This document shows, piece by piece, positions 8,618-17,068 of a DNA stretch of 64,000 bases. The DNA lies in the NCBI RefSeq assembly GCF_001632845.1, contig NZ_CP011994.1:1302001-1366000 (forward strand), written 5' to 3'. The stretch comes from Ectothiorhodospira sp. BSL-9 (GTDB lineage: Bacteria > Pseudomonadota > Gammaproteobacteria > Ectothiorhodospirales > Ectothiorhodospiraceae). Below the pieces are notes generated by a model. The model did not search any database, had not been told where the DNA came from, and saw only the letters and a program-made list of their open reading frames with translations. How positions within the stretch are numbered: the first letter of the stretch is position 1; the number at the start of each line of letters is the position of its first letter. The translations under genes and the position numbers were made by a program.

Positions 8618-9601
8618 ATGAAAAAAGATGATGCCAGAACCCTACACCCTGCGGCGCAGGAAGAGAAGCGCAAGACGGCGGTTCGTCTTTCCGAGAACGG
8701 CTTGAGTCAGCGCGAGATTGCAGAACAGCTGGGCGTTCATTATCAGACGGTAGGCCGCTGGTTGGCAAAGTATCGCGAAGGAGGTGTGGAGTCGTTGCTT
8801 CGCCAACAACGAGGTCGCCGTCTGGGTTCTGGTAGACAGCTGGCACCGGATGAAGAAGCCGATCTGCAAGAACTACTAAGGCAGCACACGCCTGATCAAC
8901 TGGAAATGCCCTATGCCTTGTGGTCGCGAGAAGCGGTACAGGAGTTGATCAGGCAGGAGACCGGGTTGCGGATGCCGACTCGTTCGGTGGGTGAATACCT
9001 CAAGCGGTGGGGATTCACAGTGCAAACGCCAAAGAAACAAGCCTATGAGCAGCGCGCGGCAGATGTGCAACAGTGGTTGGCGGTGGACTATCCCCAGATC
9101 CAGAGCCGCGCCAAGGCGGAACGGGCGGAGATCCACTGGGGAGACGAGACGGGGTTGAGGACGGACTGCCAGCACGTGCGTGGCTATGCACCCAAGGGTC
9201 AAACGCCGGTGTTGAGGCAGAACGCCAGGCGTGCATCCATCAATCTAATCTCGACGGTGACCAATCAAGGCAAAGTTCGTTTTCGCATTTATGAAGACAA
9301 CATGAATGCGGATTTGCTGATCGATTTCATGAGACGCCTGATCAGGGGAAGTGAGTGCAAGATATTTCTGATTCTGGACAATCTCAAAGTTCATCATGCG
9401 CGCAAGGTCAAAGTATGGCTAAGCGATCATACGGCTGAGATCGAAGTCTTTTATCTACCACCGTATTCTCCTGAGTTGAATCCTGACGAGTATCTGAACT
9501 GTGACCTGAAAGCAGGCGTTCACAAAGGTCCGCCAGCGCGAAACAAGGATCAATTGAAACAGAAAGCACTGTCTCATCTTCGCAAACTGCAAAAACTGCC
9601 C
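8618..9601 (+). pseudogene. IS630 family transposase, 5' part (disrupted by IS66-type element)
   Basis: An N-terminal helix-turn-helix (LSQREIAEQLGVHYQTVGRW) precedes a DDE domain: IHWGDETGL (first Asp), LILDNLKVHH (second Asp) and YSPELNPDEYLN (Glu). The genuine frame runs to LRKLQKLP at 9601 and then enters IS66 DNA. The open frame continues to 9670 but its last 20-odd residues are foreign. The true last codons (PKRVASYFRAGSIQYAAV) are found beyond the insertion at 11093-11146. Only the final 18 residues are displaced and the DDE triad is intact, so residual activity cannot be excluded. Confidence 0.9.
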
Positions 9602-11084
9602 GTAACTGTTCAGGCTCCCTGCCCGCAGTCTGCCCATTTTCCCCTCGATAGGCTATCCTGCCCTGTATGAAGCTCCAGCGCCCCACGCAAGCAGAACTCG
9701 ACGGCATGACCCATGCGCAGAAGGATGCGCTGATCGTGCAGTTGTTCGATGCGCTGGAGACGCTCAGTGCCCGATTGGCCGAGTTGGAGAAGAAGGTCGA
9801 GAAGAACAGTCGCAACTCCAGCAAGCCGCCATCCTCGGACGGTCCACGCAAAGGTCCGGCCCAACCGCGGCAAAAGGGCCAAAGATCCAGTGGTGGCCAA
9901 AAAGGCCACAAAGGCGCGACCCGGCAGATGGTGGATAACCCGGATGCGGTGGAGGAACTGCTGCCCCAGGGTCGCTGTGCGTGTGGTTGCGATCTGGGCG
10001 TGTTGCCGGCCACGATGAAGGAACGTCGCCAGCAGATTGAAATTCCCGAGCCCCGGGCCATTTATACCGAATTCCGACGGATGCAAGTGGTGTGCGGCTG
10101 TGGCCGTCGCCATCTGGGCGAGTTTCCGGCGGGTGTGACGCCCAACATCAGCTATGGTCCGCGCCTGAAGGCCTATGCGATTGGCCTGAACCAGGGGCAT
10201 TTTGTCGCCTTGCAGCGTACCAGTCAGATTCTGGGAGACCAGTATGGCGTGGCGCCCTCCGCAGGAACGTTGCAGAACTGGATTCTGGGGATGGCCGATG
10301 GCCTGGAGGCGACCTATCAGGCGGCCGGTGACCAGATCCGTCAGGCCGCCGTGGCCCATTTCGATGAGAGCGGGCTGCGGGTGCAGGGTCGACTGCACTG
10401 GCTCCACGTGGCCGCCACGACCGATGCGGTGTACTACACGGCCCACACCAAGCGGGGGCATGAGGCCATGGATGAGGCCGGTATTCTTCCCCACTTCAAA
10501 GGGGTGGCGGTGCATGATCACTGGGCTCCCTACTGGCGCTACAAGGACTGCGAGCATGTCCTGTGCAATGCCCATCATCTTCGAGAATTGAATTACAGCG
10601 ATGAGCTCACCGGCCATCTCTGGCCACGCCTGCTTCGAGAATCGCTGCTCCAGGCCAATGACGCCGTGGCACAGGCCAAGGCAAAGGGCCTGACCACCTT
10701 GCCAAGCGACCAGGTCGACTCCTTTCTCAAGGCCTACGACGAACAGGTGGCCGAGGGATTGGCGGCCAAGCCGGTCAAAGTGCCTGACGATGGCAGCCGA
10801 CGGCGTATCAAGCAGCATCCCGCCACCAACCTGCTCGTGAGGTTGCGTGACTTTCGCGAGTCCATCTGGCGCTTCCTGACCGATTGGCGAATCCCCTTCA
10901 CCAACAACCTCGCCGAGCGGATGGTGCGCCCCATCAAGGTCAAGCTGAAGGTGATTGGCGGCTTCCGGGCCATGGGTGGCACCCGGGCTTTCTGCATCAT
11001 TCGCTCGGTATGGGAAACCAGCAAGCTACGCGGACAGAACCCCTTCGAAGTCCTGCGGCTGGCTGCGACAGCCTGAACAGCTAC
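9602..11084 (+). mobile_element. IS66-type element (single-ORF) inside IS630
   Basis: The ends are GTAACTGTTCAGGC (9602-9615) and, inverted, GTAGCTGTTCAGGC (from 11084), one mismatch in 14. The element is flanked by the perfect 8-bp duplication AACTGCCC (9594-9601 and 11085-11092), the size typical of IS66. At 1483 bp it carries only the transposase gene and no tnpA/tnpB, as in the ISBst12-like branch. The perfect duplication argues for a recent insertion. Confidence 0.93.
9667..11076 (+). CDS. tnpC: IS66 family transposase TnpC
   Basis: 469 residues. A leucine-zipper-like N-terminus (LETLSARLAELEKKVEKNSRNSSKPPSSD) is followed by a zinc-binding cluster (GRCACGCDLG and VVCGCGRRH). The DDE domain has Asp in AHFDESGLRVQG, Asp in AVHDHWAPYW and Glu in NNLAERMVRPIKV. 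The protein ends shortly after IRSVWETSKLRGQNPFEVLR, without the long tail seen in the other IS66 fragment at the window start. The gene lies 65 bases inside the left terminus. It looks intact and probably functional. Confidence 0.93.
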   Translation: MKLQRPTQAELDGMTHAQKDALIVQLFDALETLSARLAELEKKVEKNSRNSSKPPSSDGPRKGPAQPRQKGQRSSGGQKGHKGATRQMVDNPDAVEELLPQGRCACGCDLGVLPATMKERRQQIEIPEPRAIYTEFRRMQVVCGCGRRHLGEFPAGVTPNISYGPRLKAYAIGLNQGHFVALQRTSQILGDQYGVAPSAGTLQNWILGMADGLEATYQAAGDQIRQAAVAHFDESGLRVQGRLHWLHVAATTDAVYYTAHTKRGHEAMDEAGILPHFKGVAVHDHWAPYWRYKDCEHVLCNAHHLRELNYSDELTGHLWPRLLRESLLQANDAVAQAKAKGLTTLPSDQVDSFLKAYDEQVAEGLAAKPVKVPDDGSRRRIKQHPATNLLVRLRDFRESIWRFLTDWRIPFTNNLAERMVRPIKVKLKVIGGFRAMGGTRAFCIIRSVWETSKLRGQNPFEVLRLAATA

Positions 11085-11092
11085 AACTGCCC

Positions 11093-11146
11093 AAGCGGGT
11101 TGCGAGCTATTTCCGAGCTGGATCCATTCAATATGCAGCAGTGTAG
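11093..11146 (+). pseudogene. IS630 transposase, displaced 3' end
   Basis: Joined to 8618-9601, this segment restores the last 18 codons of the IS630 transposase (PKRVASYFRAGSIQYAAV, stop at 11144-11146). The inverted repeat of the element starts directly after the stop. It has no start of its own and is not a separate gene. Confidence 0.88.
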
Positions 11147-11166
11147 CTATTTGGTTGCCGGGTTAA

Positions 11167-11763
11167 TAGCAAATTCATTCGTGTCCATGCGGTGGATCAG
11201 TAGGGCGAAACTCAGTGGGAGGGCAAGTACGCCCGCGGCTAAGTGTCGATGACCATTGGAGAGGCGAGTTTCCCCGAGGACCGCGTTCTGGCAAGGTCAC
11301 CCGTGTTGGGCGCAGGTTGTTGGATGAAATGGCCTTTTGTAATAGGCGGCGGGGGGCTTCCAATGGGCGACTGCCTAATCGTGATGATCATATTCAGGTT
11401 CACTGTCAGAGCCATGCGATAGGGCACGATGGTGAAGATGTGCTAATGTTAGCTGATACAATGTTCCGGCTATTGGTGGTTCTGAAGTTGCAGGCGAAGG
11501 AGAGAATGCAGGAGGCTTCAGAGAGTCGGCCAACCCAACATCTGCGTTGATATCACCGCGGGAGTGCGGACGATAGGTCCAGCACGGGAGTGGGTAGGGC
11601 GTACGGTGGCATGCAAGCTTTATGGGAGCCTCTATTAATTCGATTTGCCGGAATTTTCACCCAATAAAATCAATGGTTTACTGACGGCGGCAAGCAATTA
11701 ATAGAGGTTCCCTTATATTGGTGTCTTGGGTCAGCACAAAAATATCAGTTCTGATGAGGCTTT
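11167..11763. other. AT-richer intergenic region upstream of the helicase
   Basis: No convincing coding frame. Short open frames on both strands lack recognisable products and good ribosome-binding sites. It contains the 89-bp inverted-repeat element at 11624-11712. The final 50 bases hold the likely leader of the helicase gene, with GATGAGG just before its ATG. Confidence 0.45.
11624..11712. mobile_element. MITE-like 89-bp element with 17-bp inverted repeats
   Basis: GGGAGCCTCTATTAATT (11624-11640) and AATTAATAGAGGTTCCC (11696-11712) are inverted repeats with one mismatch, 55 bases apart. The pair is flanked by the direct repeat TTAT (11620-11623 and 11713-11716), which looks like a 4-bp target duplication. 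There is no coding capacity. A transposase-free miniature element is the simplest reading. It sits about 50 bases before the helicase start and may influence its expression. Confidence 0.65.
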
Positions 11764-14358
11764 ATGGCGTTTAAAAAACCTTCCACTCACGTTCCTGCCC
11801 CAGAGGGTCCGGACCGGCTTTTTCGAGACCTGCCGCGTCGCAAGCACGCCAGCTTATACGATCATCAAGGACAGGTGCTACGCACATATGTATCCGAGGC
11901 GCTAAATGCCTCAGATGTGGCTCTCCAGCTGCCTACCGGTAGCGGAAAGACGCTCGTTGGTCTGTTACTCGCCGAGTGGCGGCGGAGAAAGTATGGCGAG
12001 CGGGTGGTCTACCTTTGCCCAACTAGGCAACTTGTGGGTCAAGTATGCGATGAAGCGTCGTCAAAGTACGGTCTGTCTGTGCAGGCATTTACTGGCTCGG
12101 CTAGGAACTATCATCCTGATGCCAGATCGTTATACCTAGACGGAAAAGGTGTGGCTGTCACTACCTATAATAGTCTGTTCAATACCAATCCGTTCTTTGA
12201 TGACCCAGATATCATCCTCATTGATGATGCTCATACGGCTGAAAATTACATTGCTAGCCAGTGGACAGTCCGTATTCGCAATTTTGGGGAGGATGAAGGT
12301 CTATTCCACGCTGTCGCTGCCGTTCTCAGAAGCGTGCTGTCGGAGACCAGTTACAATCGCTTGATGGGTGGACATAATGGCGTCGACGCTATGATGTGGG
12401 TTGATAAGGTACCCAGTAATAAGTTAGCCACAATCGCTCAAGAACTTTGCTCTGTCGTTTCTGGAAGCGTAGGTGAGAGCGAGCAGCGGTATGCGTGGAG
12501 CATGCTGGCCGATCACCTTGTTGCATGCCAAGTGTACGTCGCATGTTCAGAGGTGATGATTCGGCCGCTGATCCCCCCGACGTGGAAGCACCGCCCCTTC
12601 GCTGAGGCAACGCAACGGATCTTCATGTCTGCGACCTTGGGAGCGGGTGGTGACTTAGAACGACTCACTGGCCGTGCCAATATTACCCGTCTGGCCATCC
12701 CTGAGGGGTGGGACCATCAAGGTATTGGTCGTCGCTTTTTCATTTTTCCAGAGAAGTCTCTGACAGAGGAAGAAACAGTGGACCTGCGCCGGTCGCTAAT
12801 GCGTACGGCTGGCCGTAGCCTAGTTCTGACGCCGACTAATGAGGCTGCTGCGGATGTCCGGGAAGATGTTATTTCAACTTTAGGCTTTCCCGTTTCCTTA
12901 GCAGAGGATCTTGAGTCGAGCCGAACACACTTTGTAGAAAAGAAAAATGCAGTTGCTGTGGTAGCAAACCGTTACGATGGCATCGACTTCCCAGATAATG
13001 ACTGCCGTCTACTTTTTGTTGAAGGTCTGCCGCGAGCTACGAATCTTCAAGAGCGCTTCCTCATGACTCGAATGGGTGCAAACCTATTATTTAATGACCG
13101 AGTACAGACCCGTGTTCTCCAGGCGGTGGGGAGATGTACCCGCGGTCTCAATGATTACTCTGCAGTCGTTGTCACTGGTGAGGATCTGCCCGCTTACCTC
13201 ACAGATCGGCGTAGGCGGAAACACTTCCATCCAGAGTTGCAAGCTGAGCTTGAGTTCGGAGTAGATCAATCCAGCGAGGTCGATGTGGACACATTCCGAG
13301 ACAATTTCCGTGTTTTCCTCGAGCATGAATCGGAATGGGAGGCGGCCAACGAGAACATATTGGAGGCTAGGGCCAGTGCGGTCCAAGAGCCCTTTCCCGC
13401 AATGGATCACTTGGCCTTGGTTGTGAAACACGAGATCACTTGGCAGCAAGCGATGTGGGGTCAGGACTACGCGATGGCATACGAAGCCGCCCGCGACGTA
13501 CTGGGTGGATTAAAGTCTCCCGAGCTGCGAGGATATCGCGCGCTGTGGCACTATCTTGCAGGGAGTGCTGCGGAACTTGCATCGGAGCACAACTACGTCG
13601 ATTTGAGCGCTCAGGCACGAACCCAATTCAGGATGGCGAAAGATGCGGCAAGAGGGATTCCCTGGCTCGTTGCGCTAGCGCATGGAAGCAGTGAACGCCC
13701 ATCAGCCGACGAACATCGCCAGACAACCGACCTGCTCCAGGTTGAGCACTTGGAGGGCTATCTAAACAAGCTCGGGACGGTGCACAACCGCGCTTTTGCG
13801 GCACGGGAGAAGAAAATCCGTGACGGACTCCGCAGTGGGGCGCTGTTTGAGCAGGCACAGGTGCTGCTTGGCCAACATCTTGGCTTCATGGCGGGTAAAC
13901 GGGAGGCTGATGCTTCCCCTGATCCATGGTGGCAAATTGGCGATATAGTGATCGTTTTCGAGGATCATGCTAATGCGGACGCAACCACTGCGGTAATTGA
14001 TGCGACGAAGGCGCGCCAAGCGGCATCACATCCAGATTGGATACGGCATCATGTGCCCGGTGCCGCAGACGCTCGAATTATTCAATCTGTACTTGTAACA
14101 CCAGCCAAGAAGGCAAGGCCGGGAGCGATGCCACATCTTGTGCGGGTAGCCTATTGGGAGCTAGGTGAGTTTCGAAGTTGGGCAGAATCAGTCTTGGAGA
14201 CAGTCAGGCGATTGCGCCGGAGCTTTCGCGAGCCCGGAGACCTGGCGTGGAGAGCTGATGCTGCAAGTGCACTTGCAGAGGCGAAGGCAGATGCGACAGG
14301 ACTAAGTGGGTGGCTTGAGACACGGCTCGCGCGCGATCATCTAGAGGAAACGCCTTAG
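11764..14358 (+). CDS. superfamily 2 DEAD/DEAH-type helicase, island cargo
   Basis: 864 residues. Helicase motifs: Walker A LQLPTGSGKT (54-63); Ia-like VVYLCPTRQL; motif II IDDAH (153-157, a DDAH variant of DEAH); motif III FMSATL (about 288-293); an XPD/DinG-like IV/V block VVANRYDGIDFPDNDCRLLF; and motif VI LQAVGRCTRG (about 450). The last 350 residues are helix-rich with no recognised domain. Such helicases occur in many defence modules, for example as partners of small nucleases, but no partner gene is adjacent. It stands alone between a MITE-like element and a transposase fragment. Inferred: a defence-related DNA or RNA translocase, possibly separated from its partner by IS activity. Role unknown. 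Confidence 0.75.
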   Translation: MAFKKPSTHVPAPEGPDRLFRDLPRRKHASLYDHQGQVLRTYVSEALNASDVALQLPTGSGKTLVGLLLAEWRRRKYGERVVYLCPTRQLVGQVCDEASSKYGLSVQAFTGSARNYHPDARSLYLDGKGVAVTTYNSLFNTNPFFDDPDIILIDDAHTAENYIASQWTVRIRNFGEDEGLFHAVAAVLRSVLSETSYNRLMGGHNGVDAMMWVDKVPSNKLATIAQELCSVVSGSVGESEQRYAWSMLADHLVACQVYVACSEVMIRPLIPPTWKHRPFAEATQRIFMSATLGAGGDLERLTGRANITRLAIPEGWDHQGIGRRFFIFPEKSLTEEETVDLRRSLMRTAGRSLVLTPTNEAAADVREDVISTLGFPVSLAEDLESSRTHFVEKKNAVAVVANRYDGIDFPDNDCRLLFVEGLPRATNLQERFLMTRMGANLLFNDRVQTRVLQAVGRCTRGLNDYSAVVVTGEDLPAYLTDRRRRKHFHPELQAELEFGVDQSSEVDVDTFRDNFRVFLEHESEWEAANENILEARASAVQEPFPAMDHLALVVKHEITWQQAMWGQDYAMAYEAARDVLGGLKSPELRGYRALWHYLAGSAAELASEHNYVDLSAQARTQFRMAKDAARGIPWLVALAHGSSERPSADEHRQTTDLLQVEHLEGYLNKLGTVHNRAFAAREKKIRDGLRSGALFEQAQVLLGQHLGFMAGKREADASPDPWWQIGDIVIVFEDHANADATTAVIDATKARQAASHPDWIRHHVPGAADARIIQSVLVTPAKKARPGAMPHLVRVAYWELGEFRSWAESVLETVRRLRRSFREPGDLAWRADAASALAEAKADATGLSGWLETRLARDHLEETP

Positions 14359-14394
14359 GTAACAGACGTCGATGACCTGCCGTGCCCAGGTGCG

Positions 14395-14813
14395 TGTGCT
14401 CTTAGTCTTCCGTTGAACCGCCAATGGATCGCCCAGGTGGCCACCGATCCTGCCTGTCCGTCCAGCAAGTGATTGAATACTATGGCGCCAGGTGGAAAAT
14501 TGAATCTGGATTTCGCGAGATCAAACAGGAAATCGGCAGCGCCCAGACACAGACCCGTACACCTGAGGCGGTCACTAACCACCTAAACTTCTGCATGATG
14601 GCCACGTCACTCACCTGGGTGTATGGCCAACACCTGGAAAAGGCACGACCACGCCGTTACGCTACCCGTAAACGCATCGAATATGCCTTCGCTGACCTGC
14701 GCCGGTCTCTCGCCCGCCGCCTCAAGGATGAGGGTTTTGGTATCCGTTGCCTGGATTCGCCAAAACCCCCACAAAAACCCCTGATTGCGCGGCTACTGGA
14801 TCTCGCAGCGTAA
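14395..14813 (+). pseudogene. IS4-superfamily transposase, C-terminal remnant
   Basis: From about 14460 the frame encodes IEYYGARWKIESGFREIKQE, with Y, R, E and K at the spacing of the IS4-type YREK box, and then the usual helical tail ending LIARLLDLAA at 14813. Upstream (14395-14450) a related stretch continues in another frame (QWIAQVATDP), showing a frameshift. The N-terminal two thirds with the other catalytic residues are absent. It is a decayed fragment, not homologous in detail to the three complete transposases in this island. Confidence 0.8.
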
Positions 14814-14881
14814 GGGATCTCGGAAACTTCAGTTTTCAGACAGAACCTAAGCTATTTCATTAACCGAATAACCGGTGTGCC

Positions 14882-15136
14882 CTACGAAACAGCAACATTT
14901 GCTTCCAGCACGGCAGTATTCTGATTAGGGAACATCACTTTAGCCCAGCCTCTAGCCATCGCCTCTTGTTCGAACCATTTCCTGACCGACTCAGAAACAT
15001 TGGAAGCCTGATTTGAAGGATTCGCCTGATTGTACAAGCCCAGGATGGCATTTCTTTCGACAATAACATGTGGGTTATTTACGCTCCGATCATTTGGGTC
15101 GGGAAACTCGAATGGGCGGCCTTGCGTCATCATCAT
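14882..15136 (-). CDS. small hypothetical protein (84 aa)
   Basis: I do not recognise it. It has a strong ribosome-binding site (GCGAGGAAA directly before ATGATGATG), which favours a real gene. The product is hydrophilic, begins MTQGRPFEFPDPNDRS, and has a helical middle (VSESVRKWFEQEAMARGWAKV) with no signal peptide, membrane segment or cysteine. It reads in the same direction as csrA, 244 bases downstream of it, and may share its transcript. Translation could begin at any of the three tandem Met codons. Confidence 0.5.
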   Translation of the reverse strand: MMMTQGRPFEFPDPNDRSVNNPHVIVERNAILGLYNQANPSNQASNVSESVRKWFEQEAMARGWAKVMFPNQNTAVLEANVAVS

Positions 15137-15380
15137 TTTCCTCGCTGGTGTGAGTAATATAAGGATGCAACCTGCAGAGCTTACTTAGCCGGCCCGGCCG
15201 CATCCCACTTGCGAAACCCCTCGCATACCAGGTTCCTTGCCGGTCTGATAAAATACTCCCCCGCCGTCCAAGGCAGGCGCTGAGTTTCAGGGTTGCGTTT
15301 TTCGATCTCAAACGCATGTGACGAGCCTCTGGCATGCGGGCGTCAGCCAACGTTGATGTGAGATTAACGCAAAGCACCAA

Positions 15381-15575
15381 TCATTGTCCAGGTGCTTGAC
15401 ATTCGGTCCCTTCCAGCATCTGAATGTGCTCATACAACTCTTGGCGAAAGATCTCTACATCAAGTGGTGCGGAAATACCGAGCTTCACCTGTCCTCCACT
15501 CCGCTTCAATGGTTCGATAACCACATCGTCACCGATATGGAGGCGGTCGTTGATGGTTAGATCGATGATCTTCAT
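15381..15575 (-). CDS. csrA: CsrA/RsmA-family post-transcriptional regulator
   Basis: 64 residues. The core MKIIDLTINDRLHIGDDVVI, then GGQVKLGISAPLDVEIFRQELYEHIQ, aligns throughout with E. coli CsrA ([20 protein letters not shown], then [26 protein letters not shown]). The family dimerises through swapped beta strands and binds GGA motifs in mRNA leaders. The usual Arg44 of the RNA-binding face aligns with Phe-Arg (IFRQE), so Arg is retained nearby. Residues 4-8 (IDLTI) differ from the canonical LTRRV. An IS10-like element is inserted so that its 9-bp duplication ends immediately before the ATG, separating the gene from its native leader. Inferred: an island-borne regulator, perhaps silenced or re-promoted by the IS. 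Confidence 0.85.
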   Translation of the reverse strand: MKIIDLTINDRLHIGDDVVIEPLKRSGGQVKLGISAPLDVEIFRQELYEHIQMLEGTECQAPGQ

Positions 15576-15584
15576 GCTCGAAGG

Positions 15585-16936
15585 CTGAGGTATCCCCACG
15601 TTTTCGCAGGCAGAATTCCTTGTGAAACAGTGGGATAAGAGGAGGTAGGGGTGGACATGCACCGGCAAGATCGTGATTCTTTAAGGTTACGAAGCCGAAA
15701 AAGAAGCACGAAACAAGCCGATGCACGCCACGGACCTGATTCACGCAAACTTGGGGGTTGCTTGTCAATCCATTCACCGCACCCGCTTCAACGCGCTGTT
15801 GACCGCGACGGCGGCGGCCCTGGACGGGCAGACCACCTCGGTTACCGGTCTTGGCCGGGCATCGCAGCGGCAGATCACAGAAAAGGCGAGCATCAAGCAG
15901 ATGGATCGGCTGGTGGGTAACCCCAGGATGCATCAAGAGGCGGCGACGGTTTATCAGGCCATGGCTCACTGGCTGGTTGGCCAGGAAGAGCGCCCGGTGA
16001 TTCTGGTGGATTGGTCGCCGGTGGCAGTGGATGAGAGCATTCACGTGTTGCGCGTCTCGGTGCCCGTGGGTGGCCAGGGAAGAACCCTGTACCAGGAGTG
16101 CCACCCTCAGGCCAAGTACGCGAACCGCCAGATTCAGGAGGATTTTTTGAAGCACCTCTCGGAGGTTTTGCCCGCCGGAGTCTGCCCGGTGATCGTCACG
16201 GACGCCGGCTTCAAGAAACCCTGGTTTCGCGCCGTGGAGGCCTTGGGCTGGGACTGGGTGGGCCGAGCGCGAGGCCTGGTCCAGATGACGCGGCCAGGCG
16301 AGGACACCTGGCTCAATACCCGCGAGTTGGGGTGCTTGCTGGATGAGAATCAGCCGACCCACATGGGTGCCTTTGCCATGACTCGTAACGATTCGTTGGT
16401 GTGCCAGGTGTATGGCCTGCGCAAGACTCTCCAAGGGCGTATTCATGCGACCCGGTCTGGTCAGCGTGCCCAGAGCGGCAAGAGTCGCGCGCATGCAGCG
16501 GGCGAACGGGAACCCTGGGTGATTGCTACCTCCCTGCCAGGAGGGTCGAAGATCACCGACCGGGTGATAGCCCTCTATTCGCTGAGGATGCAGATTGAAG
16601 AGGATTTTCGAGCCAGCAAGAACGAGCATTATGGACTTGGCGTGAATCGCTCCAGGTCCCGCTCCGCGCAACGATTTGATGTGCTGTTGCTGATTGCTGC
16701 CCTGGCCAGCTTCGCAGCCTGGTTGGTGGGCTTGGCAGCAGAGCACGAGGGACGCCACCGTCATTACCAGCCGAACACGGCCAAGCGACGGGTGTTATCC
16801 CACTTTTTCCTGGGATTGAGGATATTGCGGCGGGAATCCGCCAACATCCTCGACGACACCTTACACCGCATCAGATCGGCCATACGAACTGTGTTTGCCG
16901 CTGGGATCCCTGCATGATTTCGTGGGGATATCCCAG
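15585..16936 (+). mobile_element. IS10-like element (IS4 family)
   Basis: The ends are CTGAGGTATCCCCACG (15585-15600) and, inverted, CTGGGATATCCCCACG (from 16936), 14 of 16 identical and starting CTG like IS10. It is flanked by the perfect 9-bp duplication GCTCGAAGG (15576-15584 and 16937-16945), the length IS10 makes. The 1352-bp element carries one transposase gene. It is inserted between csrA and its upstream region. Confidence 0.94.
15721..16917 (+). CDS. IS4 family transposase (IS10 group)
   Basis: 398 residues with clear similarity to Tn10/IS10 transposase along its length. DDE residues: VILVDWSPV (first Asp), VIVTDAGFKKPW (second Asp) and the YREK box YSLRMQIEEDFRASK. The N-terminal helical DNA-binding part begins MHATDLIHANLG, corresponding to the IS10 start. 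The frame is intact and ends 19 bases before the right terminus. Probably active, in line with the perfect target duplication. Confidence 0.94.
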   Translation: MHATDLIHANLGVACQSIHRTRFNALLTATAAALDGQTTSVTGLGRASQRQITEKASIKQMDRLVGNPRMHQEAATVYQAMAHWLVGQEERPVILVDWSPVAVDESIHVLRVSVPVGGQGRTLYQECHPQAKYANRQIQEDFLKHLSEVLPAGVCPVIVTDAGFKKPWFRAVEALGWDWVGRARGLVQMTRPGEDTWLNTRELGCLLDENQPTHMGAFAMTRNDSLVCQVYGLRKTLQGRIHATRSGQRAQSGKSRAHAAGEREPWVIATSLPGGSKITDRVIALYSLRMQIEEDFRASKNEHYGLGVNRSRSRSAQRFDVLLLIAALASFAAWLVGLAAEHEGRHRHYQPNTAKRRVLSHFFLGLRILRRESANILDDTLHRIRSAIRTVFAAGIPA

Positions 16937-17068
16937 GCTCGAAGGTTTCCTATATTTTTGTCATTTTAACAGCCGGACCGAACGGCGGCAAAGCTCCTCC
17001 ATTTCCCAAGTTCTCGAGGGTATCGTGAAATTGGCCAGCCCTTTCTGTAAATACATATAAATACTCGG

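Larger units (their letters stand above)
8572..11166 (+). mobile_element. IS630-family element, split by an IS66-type insertion
   Basis: Terminal inverted repeats are TTAACCAGGCAACCAAATAG at the left (8572-8591) and its complement with one mismatch at the right (11147-11166). Both are flanked by the TA dinucleotide (8570-8571 and 11167-11168) that IS630/mariner elements duplicate on insertion. Removing the nested IS66 element (9602-11084) and one target copy leaves about 1.1 kb, a normal IS630 size. Confidence 0.92.

Noticed and set aside
5986-14358. A Druantia system (DruA plus a large helicase)
   Set aside because: The DruA-like domain is fused to a transposase, and the 864-residue helicase lacks the length and the DUF1998-type features of DruE. 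The two are separated by IS elements and point in opposite directions.
11764-14358. Hachiman system (HamAB)
   Set aside because: The helicase could be HamB-like, but no HamA/DUF1837 gene is visible on either side. The 600 bases upstream are non-coding.
15090-15380. A 96-residue minus-strand frame between csrA and the 84-residue gene
   Set aside because: It has no good ribosome-binding site and overlaps the better-initiated 84-residue gene in another frame.
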